Shown: positions 1 through 8,764, counted from the first letter of the stretch. The stretch: DNA of 42,379 bases from Extibacter muris (GCF_004345005.1 NZ_SMMX01000024.1:1-42379); one strand, 5' to 3'. The notes: a model not told the origin generated them from the sequence alone. Program-made: numbers and translations.

Positions 1-1573
1 CAACAATAGCTGTCAAGTTAGTTGGTACTTCATAAGTCGGCATTGCCTTGCTGATTGTAAACTCTTTCCAGTCAGTTTCTGTACTCTTATAAGTATCATT
101 TTCCTCAACGATTGCTTTCACTTGATAAGTTCCTGCATTGATTGGAGCAGTATCAATATTTTTCCACTCATTATCCTCTTTAGTTTGATAGATGAAAGTT
201 ATTTTTCCTGCTCCTTCTGTTACGGTATAATCATTTTCTGATAATGATACAGCATTCTCATCATAGATTTTATTTAAATCTAAGCCATCTTTGAAAGAAA
301 TAGACGTAGATGCCTTTTCATTCCACTTTGCATAATAGATATTACCTTTTTCAATATTTTCAACTGAAGTCCCACTAAAATCTGCATTTTCATACCATCC
401 TCCAAAAACATAACCTTTCTTGATAGGAATAGCTAAAGTATCAGAAGTTACAACAATGTTTTCATAAAATGAACCACCATTGAGATACAAAACTGCTCCA
501 CAAGAAAAATTGTTCAAGGCCGGTATTCCTGCATATTTTTCCAGTTCCTCTGATGTTGTAATACAAATAAAATTATTATCTGCATTATTTTTTCTACCAC
601 TTCCTGCAATACCTCCAGTAGTTTTGCTGTTTGTAGGACCTGTGATACTTCCCCAATTGATACAAGTAGTAATACTTGCACTACCTACTCCAATAACCCC
701 TCCAACATTAGCAAAGGTGTTTGAGGTTACATTTCCATGGTTGATACAGTTTTGAATAGCTTTTCCATTTGCACATCCAGCAATACCACCCCAATTTCCT
801 CCAGCTGTGCCTGTACTGCCACCTGATATATGTGCCATGTTCATGCAATTAGTTATTGTACTTTCAGTGTTAGATTCTCCAACAATACCACCTACGTTAT
901 AGGCTCCCATAACCACACCTGAAAAACGACAATGTTCTATAAGACCTGAACTTTTTCCGACAATACCCCCTGTGTTTGACCCAGTACTATACACACAGCC
1001 AGAAACACTCAAATTTGAAACTACACCGCCATCTAACAAAGCTCCAAATAGACCTTTATAATGAGCCTCGCTATCTCCACTATTATCATTTATAAAAATC
1101 CCCTTTATTTCATATCCGTTTCCATAAAACTCTCCCGCAAAGCCATTATTTTCCCATAGAGAAGAGTCGCTTTTTGCTTGAAATCCAATAGGTATGAATG
1201 TCATAAGCTGTTCATTTTCCATATAGGTTGCATTTTGAATGTCAACTGGATAAGCGGTATAAGATTTATCTGGTGTATAATATAAGTTATTTTCTTCCGC
1301 AGAAAACTGTCCATTGTTTAAAATAATATCATTTTGTAATTGAAATTTGATATTTTTCATGGTGTTCCCACTATTAACCGCTATGGATAAAGCAACTAAG
1401 GACTCTTTTGTGCTAATTAAATATGTACCTGAATAGGGAGCTGTCGCATTGGAAAATTCAATAGCTTCTTCATTTTCCTGTGCGAAAACGAAGGCAAGAT
1501 TAGATTGAATACCAAAGACCATACATAAGATAAGCGTGCAGGCGAGAATGCTTTTTAATTTTTTTGATTTCAT
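1..1573 (-). CDS. Large secreted surface protein with GLUG-like, InlB-type and MBG-like repeats (3' end outside window)
   Basis: Read on the minus strand from ATG at 1573, with an AAAAGGAGA ribosome site 8 bases upstream, the frame stays open for 524 codons to the window edge, so the C-terminus is missing. Residues 1-31 form a classic signal peptide (MKSKKLK, hydrophobic core, cut near FAQE). Residues of about 150-330 contain repeated GGIVG / GGIAG segments with N-C-N neighbours, typical of GLUG-motif beta-helical adhesins. A GYVFGGWYENADFSG segment matches the Listeria-Bacteroides (InlB B) repeat. The last segment visible has the GTYQVKAIVEEND pattern of MBG-type immunoglobulin-like repeats. 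It is probably a wall-attached adhesin, but the anchor is not visible. Base composition is clearly more AT-rich than the window core, fitting the mobile element. A serine recombinase gene lies directly upstream on the same strand. Confidence 0.85.
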   Translation of the reverse strand, partial: MKSKKLKSILACTLILCMVFGIQSNLAFVFAQENEEAIEFSNATAPYSGTYLISTKESLVALSIAVNSGNTMKNIKFQLQNDIILNNGQFSAEENNLYYTPDKSYTAYPVDIQNATYMENEQLMTFIPIGFQAKSDSSLWENNGFAGEFYGNGYEIKGIFINDNSGDSEAHYKGLFGALLDGGVVSNLSVSGCVYSTGSNTGGIVGKSSGLIEHCRFSGVVMGAYNVGGIVGESNTESTITNCMNMAHISGGSTGTAGGNWGGIAGCANGKAIQNCINHGNVTSNTFANVGGVIGVGSASITTCINWGSITGPTNSKTTGGIAGSGRKNNADNNFICITTSEELEKYAGIPALNNFSCGAVLYLNGGSFYENIVVTSDTLAIPIKKGYVFGGWYENADFSGTSVENIEKGNIYYAKWNEKASTSISFKDGLDLNKIYDENAVSLSENDYTVTEGAGKITFIYQTKEDNEWKNIDTAPINAGTYQVKAIVEENDTYKSTETDWKEFTISKAMPTYEVPTNLTAIV

Positions 1574-1967
1574 CTTGTTTTCTCCTTTTTTGATTGTTCA
1601 TTTTTGTGGGGTCTTGAACCAGACAGGGCAAATCCTGCATCTCCATGAGCCGTTGTTTCTCTGGTTCGCTCTCCCGATTTCTCATTATGAAAAATCTTCG
1701 TTTTGCCGTTATCTCGTTTTCCCCCTCCCCTCAATGTAGATTATGATATTCACATCAGGATAAAAAGGATTGAATGGTAGAAGTATACATGGCACAAAAA
1801 GCAGACTTTTTTTACCAACAATGATAGAATGAAATCGGGTGAATGTGTAGTGGTAAAAGGGGGATATTTTACGATAAAAAGTGCTTTTTCTTCATAAAAA
1901 CCACTAAAAATAAGTGAGAAAAAAAGTCTACTTTTCATGGCAGGTAAAGTCTACTTTTTTTGCTGCA
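1574..1967. other. 394-bp gap between recombinase and surface gene with three recombinase-type dyads
   Basis: No credible gene is seen here. The interval holds three copies of a 14-bp dyad, AAAAGY-CT-RCTTTT: 1797-1810 (reading AAAAGCAGACTTTT on the plus strand, so in the opposite orientation), 1922-1935 (AAAAGTCTACTTTT) and 1945-1958 (TAAAGTCTACTTTT). Each has 6-bp half-sites around an asymmetric central CT dinucleotide, which is how small serine recombinases build crossover sites. Related A/T-rich palindromes occur at 1875-1889 and 1970-1983. I see no strong promoter inside 1811-1921 in either direction. A TATACT-like hexamer for the surface gene lies just left of the 1797 site, read leftward. 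Confidence 0.5.
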
Positions 1968-2585
1968 TTAAAAAGTGTTTTCTTCCATTTTCTCTGTATA
2001 ACGTTTTATCCAACTGGAAAAGGTGTTATGGTTAGTATGAAGAATTCTAGCTCCCTCTCGCTTGCTGATTTTCTTTTCTTTCCACATGAAATAAACTTCT
2101 TCAAATTCATTTGGTATTTTAGTACAAGGTCTACCAAATTGAACACCGTTCTCTCTGGCAATCCTTATCCCTTCTGCCTGTCGTTGTCTAATGTTTTCTC
2201 TTTCAATCTGGGCGACATAGGAAAGTATCTGTAATACCAAGTCTGCAATAAATTTCCCAGTAATACCATTTACTTGATTTCTGGTATCAAGCAGAGGGAA
2301 ATCCAATACAATAATATCAATGTCTTTTACTCTTGTTAGATAACGCCATTGCTCTAATATTTCATCATAATCTCGTCCCAGACGGTCTATGGACTTAATG
2401 TAAAGCTCATCGCCTGCTTTCAGCTTTCTTATCAGCCTTTGATAATTCTTGCGTATAAAATCCTTTCCTGATTGTTTATCAATATACATCTGTTTCTTTG
2501 TCAGTCCAATTTCCTGCATGGCTTCCACCTGCCTTGCGATATTCTGGTCTTTGCTTGAAACTCGGATATATGCGTATTTCGCCAT
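1968..2585 (-). CDS. Small serine recombinase (resolvase/invertase family)
   Basis: This 205-residue protein has the full resolvase/invertase N-terminal domain. The catalytic serine is S10 in YIRVSS, with arginines R8, R68 and R71 (SIDRLGRD) at the positions known from gamma-delta resolvase and Hin. A long helix follows (IERENIRQRQAEGI), then GRP and a C-terminal helix-turn-helix (ISKREGARILHTNHNTFSSWIKR) that would bind DNA half-sites. The ATG has a perfect AAAGGAGG site 7 bases upstream. It may resolve cointegrates for the element or invert DNA. The adjacent dyads at 1797-1958 and the surface gene downstream favour a local switch, but this is inference. Confidence 0.92.
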   Translation of the reverse strand: MAKYAYIRVSSKDQNIARQVEAMQEIGLTKKQMYIDKQSGKDFIRKNYQRLIRKLKAGDELYIKSIDRLGRDYDEILEQWRYLTRVKDIDIIVLDFPLLDTRNQVNGITGKFIADLVLQILSYVAQIERENIRQRQAEGIRIARENGVQFGRPCTKIPNEFEEVYFMWKEKKISKREGARILHTNHNTFSSWIKRYTEKMEENTF

Positions 2586-2932
2586 ATTAAATTCCTCCTT
2601 TGTCTATTATCCACAAAGGAGATTATAATCAAGGTAGTAGGATAAAAGATGAATGAATAGCAAAGGACAGTGTGCAGACTTACAAAAAATGCACGCTGTT
2701 AAAAATCTATCCTACAATCTTCCAGTTGCTATCCTTATGTAGCACAAGCTCAAACTGCGATACCTGCATTGCCTTCGTCTTATTTACCACAAATCAGATT
2801 TTATCCCTTTCTTCCTCTTGATTACTCAACACAGAAAAAAAAGCCCTGTCAAGAGCTTTGCCACCATTGGTGGTGCTTTGCACTCTTAATCGGGTTTTTT
2901 GTTTGCTGTATCTTCTCGCAAGAGGAAAAAAG
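2586..2932. other. Non-coding gap with a nested hairpin
   Basis: No gene recognised over 347 bases. A nested inverted repeat sits at 2851-2887: an inner CCACC-ATT-GGTGG hairpin at 2861-2873 enclosed by AAGAG/CTCTT arms. It lies just downstream of the Cro/C1 regulator gene and could end its transcript or be a remnant of a deleted element gene. CCTTTGT and ACAAAGG arms flank the recombinase leader near 2593-2615. Confidence 0.35.
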
Positions 2933-3553
2933 TTACTCGTCCTCATCATTAAAATAATTATTCCTTAATACTTCCTGTAAAAGTTCCACATCTTCCTTTG
3001 AATTTGGATTTATCCTTTTTACAGCATAGTAAGGTGTTTTATACTTGTGTCCCTCTGTGCTTTCCCCGAACATATCCATGCTGTATAAATCATCATAACG
3101 GTCTAAAATCTTCTGAAATTTCAAATGCTGGATAACTTCTTTGATTGGGTAAAGGTCGCTTGCCTTGATATTCTTCCCGTTGATATAATCAGTAATATAT
3201 TTGCGTAGCTGTTCTAATTCATAGTCCAGCCATTCTTCTTCGCTGTCAAAAAAGTTATCATAATGTCCATGTTTCAGTTCTGCATTTAAACGTTCTTCCG
3301 CTCTTAGAAACTGGCAGACTTCCTTTTCTGCTTGATTGACATATTTCCATTCCCCCGATAGCAATTCGTTCGGTGTTACGTCCAGCACTTCCATTATCTT
3401 TTCCAGCGTATCATAAGCAGGATAATTCAACCCTCTTTCAATCTTGGAAAGGCTCTGCATATTGATACCGATTTTGTCCGCAAGCTCCTGTTGTTTCATT
3501 CCTCTGAATTTTCTTATGGTCTGTATATTATTTCCTAAATGGCTTATTTTCAT
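2933..3553 (-). CDS. Cro/C1-type (XRE) transcriptional regulator of the element
   Basis: The N-terminal 65 residues are a helix-turn-helix of the HTH_3 family: LGNNIQTIRKFRGMKQQELADKIGI, then SLSKIERGLNYPAYDTLEKI. The remaining 140 residues are charged and helical, without a recognised domain. I take the start at 3553 (MKISHL), because GGAGGG lies 7 bases upstream. The open frame extends to an ATG at 3568, but that would put the ribosome site inside the coding sequence. It is likely the maintenance or excision regulator of the Tn916/Tn1549-like element. It faces away from the broken relaxase, xis and int genes on its right. Confidence 0.85.
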   Translation of the reverse strand: MKISHLGNNIQTIRKFRGMKQQELADKIGINMQSLSKIERGLNYPAYDTLEKIMEVLDVTPNELLSGEWKYVNQAEKEVCQFLRAEERLNAELKHGHYDNFFDSEEEWLDYELEQLRKYITDYINGKNIKASDLYPIKEVIQHLKFQKILDRYDDLYSMDMFGESTEGHKYKTPYYAVKRINPNSKEDVELLQEVLRNNYFNDEDE

Positions 3554-3581
3554 CGCATAACCCTCCATATCTCGTTATATC

Positions 3582-4081
3582 TTCACTGTTACTCTTTATA
3601 TCGGCTCAAAGTCAAGTACGAAATATTTCTGCCTGTATGAAAAGGATAAGGAACAACAGGCAAAGGGCAAGAAAACGGATATTAAAAACCGCTTTGAAAT
3701 CCGTCTGCGTAGCACAAAGGCGGTACAGGCAGTAGAGGAACTGTTACTGACACAGAATCCTCGTGAGCTGGTCTTTTATCTGATTACTGACTTTGTAGAT
3801 TTTCCCGACTATCCATTGTGGGAGATATTTATTTCCCATGACAGCCTGCCTCTTGAAATGAACCCCGTACCTGTCAATTTAGACGTACTTTGCCATGGCT
3901 GGAAAGACAGGTCATGCCCTCACTCGTCATGTTAGAAGAAATCGACAGGCTGACAGGCACAAGTTATATGAAAGAGATTGACGAGAATTCCAAGCTGTCG
4001 GAAAAGCAGGAAATGACGGTCTTGCAGATGTGTATGGATATATTCGAAGTGATTGAAAGTGAGGGGGTGTTCTATGAGTAA
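3582..4081 (+). pseudogene. Remnant of Rep_trans-type replication initiator/relaxase (Tn916 Orf20/MobT-like)
   Basis: The frame from 3582 reads LYIGSKSSTKYFCLYEKDKEQ, then NRFEIRLRSTKAVQAVEELL, the signature of the replication-initiation-factor family used by Tn916-type elements. It ends at a TAG at 3911 after a frameshift near 3893. The correct frame resumes from 3890 (WLERQVMPSLVMLEEIDRLTGTSY) and ends at 4081. The N-terminal half, with the catalytic tyrosine region, is absent: the sequence begins abruptly 28 bases past the start of the divergent regulator. Two lesions at least, so not functional. It directly precedes and overlaps the xis remnant, as in the parent elements. Confidence 0.75.
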
Positions 4082-4196
4082 TGTACATGACATTCCCGTA
4101 TGGGAAAAATACACCCTTACCATTGAAGAAGCGTCAAAGTATTTCCGCATTGGAGAGAACAAGCTAAGACGATTGCGTGAGGAAAAATCCCTTTGA
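4074..4196 (+). pseudogene. xis: Truncated excisionase (xis) fused to int sequence
   Basis: ATG at 4074 begins [20 protein letters not shown] and continues to [14 protein letters not shown], which is the start of the Tn916-family excisionase. After about 34 residues it breaks off into sequence belonging to the integrase gene (REEKSL, then TGA at 4194). A full Xis is about 67 residues. The join removes the xis 3' half and the int 5' half in one deletion. GTG at 4177 in the next frame opens the surviving integrase part. Confidence 0.75.
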
Positions 4197-4789
4197 TTTC
4201 AAGTTAAGTGAAGTCATAGAAAACGATACAAAAGAAAAAGTCGCATTGACAGAGGAACAGGAACAAGCCTTACTGTCATTCATCAAGACAGACAATGTGT
4301 ATCACAAGTATTATGATGATGTGCTGATACTATTAAAGACAGGACTTCGTATCTCGGAACTGTGTGGACTGACAGCAGATGATATTGATTTCAAGAATGA
4401 AGTTGTCATTATCGACCACCAGTCACTAAAGAGCAAGGAACAGGGCTATTACATTGAAACGCCTAAAGACAGAACCATTTGTGATAGACGGACGGGGCAA
4501 CTTCCTGTTTGTCAATTCCAAAGGCAAGCCAAAGGTGGCGATTGATTACACAACACTATTTGTCCGTATGGTAAAGAAATATAACAAGCACCACAAGGAC
4601 AAGCTCTTGCCACATATCACACCGCATACGCTACGCCATACGTTCTGCACAAGGCTGGCAAACAAGAACATGAACCCAAAGGATTTACAGTATATCATGG
4701 GACATTCAAATATCAGTATCACTATGAACTGGTATGCTCATGCGTCCATAGATACCGCAAAATCAGAGGTTCAGCGTCTAATCGCATAA
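4177..4789 (+). pseudogene. int: Tn916-family tyrosine integrase remnant with internal deletion
   Basis: The frame from 4177 reads [20 protein letters not shown] and LKTGLRISELCGL (first catalytic arginine) up to YYIETPK near 4465. The following 25-30 codons usual in Tn916 Int are missing, and the frame shifts. From 4470 the other frame carries PHTLRHTFCTRLAN (H-x-x-R), MGHSNI and the catalytic tyrosine in NWYAHAS, ending at 4789. The N-terminal arm- and core-binding domains are lost upstream. The protein cannot be made in one piece, so the element is no longer self-mobile. Confidence 0.85.
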
Positions 4790-5060
4790 GAAGTATTTAC
4801 CACGATTTTAACCACGATTGACAGGAAAAATATAAGAAGATAGACCTAGATATGTGAGGTTTACCACAAAAGCAAAATGCCCGTAGAGCCGATAAAATAA
4901 GGCTTTGCGGACATTTGCAAAGATATAAAAAGATAGTCAAAAAGATTTATAAATTATAAGAATTTACATCATATATGAGCCTTTTCACTTAAAAAAATCA
5001 ATAAATCTTCCACAGATTAATACACTAAAAAAGCTGTCAACCACAGTACTTCCAAGCAGA
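4790..5060. other. AT-rich right end of the integrative element
   Basis: This 271-base stretch follows int, the usual place of the element terminus. It carries repeated ACCACGATT / TTTACCAC motifs (4798-4866) reminiscent of Int arm sites, and an imperfect hairpin at 4878-4914 (CCG-TA-GAGCC paired with GGCTT-TG-CGG). The boundary with the chromosome lies somewhere before the metA stop at 5061. I could not place the att core, because the left end of the element is outside the window. Confidence 0.45.
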
Positions 5061-5981
5061 TTAAAACGATGTCTCAACCATATCATAAGGGGTTGCTTGA
5101 TAAACGTAATAATTGAGCCAGTTTGTGTACAGGTTGTTGGCATGTGCCCTCCACGTCAGCAGCGGCCTGTTGTCCGGATTGTCATCCGGGTAATAGTTCA
5201 CGGGGATATCAATCGGCAGCCCTTTTCCGACATCCCGCTTGTACTCGCCGTCCAGCGTTATCCTGTCGTATTCGGGATGCCCCATCACGAATATCTGCCT
5301 TCCGGCCTGGGCCATCACAAGAAAGGCACCGGCTTCTTCCGATTCCGCAAGCATCGTCAGCCTTTCGTCTGCATGTATCCTCTCTGCCGGTACATCCGTA
5401 TGCCTGGAATGGGGGGCGTAAAACACATCGTCAAACCCGCGCACGAGCGGTATCTTCCTGTTCATCACCTTGTGGCGGAACACGCCGAAGAGCTTGCTCT
5501 TAAGCTGCACCTTGTCGATGCCATAGTGGTGGTACAGCCCCGCCTGGGCTCCCCAGCACAGGTGCAGCGTGGACGTCACATGGGTCGTCGTCCACTCCAT
5601 GATCTCCTTCAGCTCTTCCCAGTAGTCCACCTCTTCAAAAGGCATCTGTTCGACCGGCGCCCCGGTTATGATAAAGCCGTCGAACTTCTGGTCCTTTATC
5701 TCCTCGAATGTCTGATAGAACTTGTTCAGATGGCTCGTCGGCGTATTCTTCGACTCATGGCTCGATACGTTGACGAATATCACATCTACCTGCAGCGGCG
5801 TGTTGGACAGCGACCTGAGTATCTGGAGTTCCGTCTCTTCCTTAAGAGGCATGAGGTTCAAAAGCCCGATTCTGATCGGACGGATATCCTGATGCGTCGC
5901 CCGGAACTCATCCATCACAAATATATTCTCACGTTCCAGTATCTCTTTGACTGGCAGATCGTTCTGTACTCTGATTGGCAT
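5061..5981 (-). CDS. metA: Homoserine O-acyltransferase MetA (probably acetyl-CoA using)
   Basis: A 306-residue, full-length MetA. It activates homoserine in the cytoplasm by O-acylation, the first committed step to methionine. The residues fit the family exactly: nucleophile C142 in LCWGAQAG, H235 and E237 in FVMGHPEYD, and R249. Residue 111 is Glu (GAPVEQ), where E. coli has Gly. In Bacillus MetA this Glu is known to favour acetyl-CoA over succinyl-CoA, so homoserine O-acetyltransferase is the better name. The stop at 5061 faces the degenerate integrative element. The start lies 3 bases after the upstream AI-2E-type gene, so the two are cotranscribed. Confidence 0.95.
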   Translation of the reverse strand: MPIRVQNDLPVKEILERENIFVMDEFRATHQDIRPIRIGLLNLMPLKEETELQILRSLSNTPLQVDVIFVNVSSHESKNTPTSHLNKFYQTFEEIKDQKFDGFIITGAPVEQMPFEEVDYWEELKEIMEWTTTHVTSTLHLCWGAQAGLYHHYGIDKVQLKSKLFGVFRHKVMNRKIPLVRGFDDVFYAPHSRHTDVPAERIHADERLTMLAESEEAGAFLVMAQAGRQIFVMGHPEYDRITLDGEYKRDVGKGLPIDIPVNYYPDDNPDNRPLLTWRAHANNLYTNWLNYYVYQATPYDMVETSF

Positions 5982-5984
5982 AGA

Positions 5985-7340
5985 TTACTTTCCCTCCCTT
6001 TTATCTGGCTGTTGTACTTCGGAATGGACATACTTTCCTGAATTGTCTACGTAACTCATAGTGTCATAGTATTTGGAATCCGCCGGCAGCTTCTTCCGCT
6101 CGAGCTTGTTGTTCAAGATCATCTGCACGATATAATAGATGACCGCAAATGTCGGAACGCCCATAATCATCCCGACAAATCCGAACAGGCCGCCGCCGAG
6201 CAGGATGGCCACGATGACCCAGAAAGCGGAAAGGCCCGTAGAGTCCCCGAGAATCTTCGGTCCGAGAATGTTGCCGTCAAACTGCTGCAGGAGCAGGACA
6301 AAGAGGATGAAATACACCCCTTTTACCGGATCGGACAGCAATATGAGCACCGCACTCGGTATGGCACCGATGTAAGGGCCGAAGAACGGGATGACGTTCG
6401 TGACGCCGACTATGACGCTGACGAGCATCGTATAAGGCATATTCAGGATGGAAAGCCCCATGAAGCATAAGACGCCGATTATAAGCGAATCAATGATCTT
6501 TCCTATTATAAAGCCGCCGAATATCTCGTTGCTCTTAGTCGCAAGATGGAGCAGCATATTGCCATGCTCAGGCTTCATCACCGCATATACCGCCTTCTTG
6601 CTCTGCCTGGAGAACGTCTCTTTGCTGAACAGGATGTAGATGGACACGATGATTCCTATCAGCGCGTTGACGATCTCGCTGATGATATTGATAACTCCTA
6701 CCGTAAGGTTGGACATGATATCGTTCGCCTTCGTCAGAAGGTCCGTACGCAGCCACGTCTGCAGCATATCCGTACCTTCCTCCACTGCCGTCTTGATAAG
6801 GGCACCTGTCGTCGAATCCTCAAGCTTCACATTGTTGAGCTTGTCTACGAGGTCATTCAGCTGTCCGGGAAGGGTATAGACCAGATTACGTATACTGGAA
6901 TACAGTTCCGGGATGAGCAGGTTACACAGCGTGATAATCAATATAAATAAGATGACGATGGACAGGAATATGCCGCACGCCCTCGATAGCTTCCTCGCTC
7001 CGTCACGCTTCTTGATCTTCGTCTCAAAAACCGGAATCAGATACCTGTCCACCTGCTTGACGATCGGGTTCATCAGATATGCGAACACGCAGCCATAGAT
7101 GACCGGCTTGAGCACGTCGAATATCTTCGTGAATCCTTCGGACAGGTTCGTAAGCCGAAGGAGTGCGAAGTAGAATAATATACTCGCCGCCACCACAAGA
7201 AAAGCCGTCATTCCCCGGTTGAACTGCTGACGGATCTTTGACGGGCCCTTTCCCCCGAATCTGGGCTGCTTGGCATAATAGTCGGAACGTTTTTCCTTCT
7301 CCTGGCCGCCCTCGTGAATGTTTTTATTTTCATTTTCCAT
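5985..7340 (-). CDS. AI-2E family (PF01594) multi-pass membrane transporter
   Basis: About 451 residues from ATG at 7340. GAGAGGTG sits about 10 bases upstream of it, whereas the longer frame to 7364 would include that ribosome site. After a charged N-terminus there are paired hydrophobic helices at about 45-100, a long amphipathic domain (SSIRNLVYTLPGQLNDLVDKL), and four to five C-terminal helices. These include IIGVLCFMGLSILNMPY and VIPFFGPYIGAIPSAVL, the conserved PFxGPxIGxIP signature of the family. Members export small molecules or act in Na+/H+ exchange; the substrate here cannot be told. It precedes metA by 3 bases. Confidence 0.88.
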   Translation of the reverse strand: MENENKNIHEGGQEKEKRSDYYAKQPRFGGKGPSKIRQQFNRGMTAFLVVAASILFYFALLRLTNLSEGFTKIFDVLKPVIYGCVFAYLMNPIVKQVDRYLIPVFETKIKKRDGARKLSRACGIFLSIVILFILIITLCNLLIPELYSSIRNLVYTLPGQLNDLVDKLNNVKLEDSTTGALIKTAVEEGTDMLQTWLRTDLLTKANDIMSNLTVGVINIISEIVNALIGIIVSIYILFSKETFSRQSKKAVYAVMKPEHGNMLLHLATKSNEIFGGFIIGKIIDSLIIGVLCFMGLSILNMPYTMLVSVIVGVTNVIPFFGPYIGAIPSAVLILLSDPVKGVYFILFVLLLQQFDGNILGPKILGDSTGLSAFWVIVAILLGGGLFGFVGMIMGVPTFAVIYYIVQMILNNKLERKKLPADSKYYDTMSYVDNSGKYVHSEVQQPDKREGK

Positions 7341-7403
7341 ATATACGCGCACCTCTCTACACAATTAAAATCATTATACCCTCTGTGCAAAACCTCGTCA
7401 ACC

Positions 7404-7430
7404 AAAAAGGGAAGCCTGCGCTTCCCTTTT
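7404..7430 (-). terminator. Rho-independent terminator after the nhaC-like gene
   Basis: A perfect 11-bp stem AAAAGGGAAGC / GCTTCCCTTTT with a 4-base loop, followed on the minus strand by a T-run. It separates the nhaC-like gene from the AI-2E/metA pair. Confidence 0.85.
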
Positions 7431-7453
7431 ATACGACACTTTTTTCTGCTATC

Positions 7454-8764
7454 TTATCTATGCTCTTTCGCTTTGACACGCTCTCCGTCCGGGCCTTCAT
7501 ATTCCCTGCCCCATCCTGTGAGCACGGAAAACAGGAATACTCCGAACAGCGCGATGCAGTGGAAGGTCGCCCCCGCCAGGGCAATCGGGTTTATGGCGTG
7601 TATAAAGGTATATTCTTCCAACAGCCCAGTTATGCAGCTGATTACGATAAAGATGAACGAACTCGTAAATGGTATGATGACGGACAATGTACTTGCAAAA
7701 CCGTCCAGCAGATTGGAACGCCGGTAAGGGTGCAGCCCGCTCTCCTGCCCTATCTTGTCTGCAATCGGCCCATACATGATGATTGCCGGCCCGTTGGCTG
7801 AGCCCAGGCATATGGAAGTCAGGATGATACCAAAGCCTATGATGAATTCGGTGCCGATAATCGACTTGTTCAGCTTGCTCTTGAGCAGGGCATCTATCAT
7901 CTTCTGCATCATCCCGCTCTCGCTTAGTACCCCGATGATTCCGGCAACCGCATACAGATAGCCGACCGTTCCGAGCATGTTCTTGATACCGTCGATGGCA
8001 AACCCGGCCAAAGCTCCGTCCTGCACAGATACGATATCAGCCGGCGTAAGGATGCCTGCGGCAAGTCCGATGGCCGTACCGGATATGATGCCCCACGTAA
8101 CCGCGATGAAGATATCTCTTTTGATGATTGCAACCGTTAGAAGCACCGCGACAGGGATGAGCATGATGAGGCCTTTCGGATCCTTATATGCTTCCAGGAT
8201 CTCTTTCCCTGCCGGGTCTCCTGCACCTGCGTTGCCGAGCACGAGGAACAGCACGCAAGCGATAGCCATGGCTACAAGAGCATATTTCAGACGTGTCGCT
8301 ACGACGACGCCGATATCAGCCGTACCCTTCTTGTTCTTGTAGCTCTGTGATGCTGCTGATGCAATCGTCGTGTCAGATATCGGGGCGATATTATCCCCGA
8401 AAATGGCTCCGGACAGGATAGCACCTGCCAGGTACAGCGGATGGGCCCCGAGCAGGATTCCCGACGGATAGAGAATCGGGAATCCGGAAAACAATGTCCC
8501 GATGGACGTAAGTATCAGTGCAAGCGTATTCATCATCTCAGAAGTCATCCCCTTGACGACGGCACGCCAGTAGCGGGCCCAGTCCTTCGCAAACAGGCTT
8601 CCGATAATGATTACGAGAATGCCGCCCATGCAGAGCCCTTCCATCTCGAACACTTTAAAGACGACGAAAAGCATGATACAGACTACGACGAACAATATGA
8701 GCGGCAGTACGGCAAAAAAGCTCCCTCCTCTGAATTCCAAACGTTTCTCTTTCTTATCTTCCAT
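7454..8764 (-). CDS. NhaC-family Na+/H+ antiporter, possibly with an in-frame internal deletion
   Basis: 436 residues with about 10 transmembrane helices. FGDNIAPISDTT and SANGPAIIMYGPIADKIG are the family signatures for cation:proton (or amino-acid linked) exchange across the cell membrane. The usual length is nearer 460-480. After residue 85 (LALIL) the sequence jumps straight to TSIGTLFSGF, where relatives carry roughly 40 more residues with a helix and the run-up to the TGTSxG motif. This is probably an in-frame deletion near 8509 rather than a natural variant, given the many deletions nearby. ATG at 8764 lies 4 bases from the DMT gene stop, so they form an operon. Confidence 0.8.
   Translation of the reverse strand: MEDKKEKRLEFRGGSFFAVLPLILFVVVCIMLFVVFKVFEMEGLCMGGILVIIIGSLFAKDWARYWRAVVKGMTSEMMNTLALILTSIGTLFSGFPILYPSGILLGAHPLYLAGAILSGAIFGDNIAPISDTTIASAASQSYKNKKGTADIGVVVATRLKYALVAMAIACVLFLVLGNAGAGDPAGKEILEAYKDPKGLIMLIPVAVLLTVAIIKRDIFIAVTWGIISGTAIGLAAGILTPADIVSVQDGALAGFAIDGIKNMLGTVGYLYAVAGIIGVLSESGMMQKMIDALLKSKLNKSIIGTEFIIGFGIILTSICLGSANGPAIIMYGPIADKIGQESGLHPYRRSNLLDGFASTLSVIIPFTSSFIFIVISCITGLLEEYTFIHAINPIALAGATFHCIALFGVFLFSVLTGWGREYEGPDGERVKAKEHR

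Noticed and set aside
2851-2887. CRISPR-like or transposon terminal repeats
   Set aside because: Only one hairpin, no repeated spacer pattern. No CRISPR array was seen anywhere in the window.
5097-6041. Long plus-strand open frame opposite metA
   Set aside because: Mirror of metA codon bias in a GC-rich gene; no ribosome site, no family pattern. The same holds for long frames opposite glnS (33516-34895), cls (29311-30501), cysS (39294-40319) and rlmB/sigH (36941-38284).
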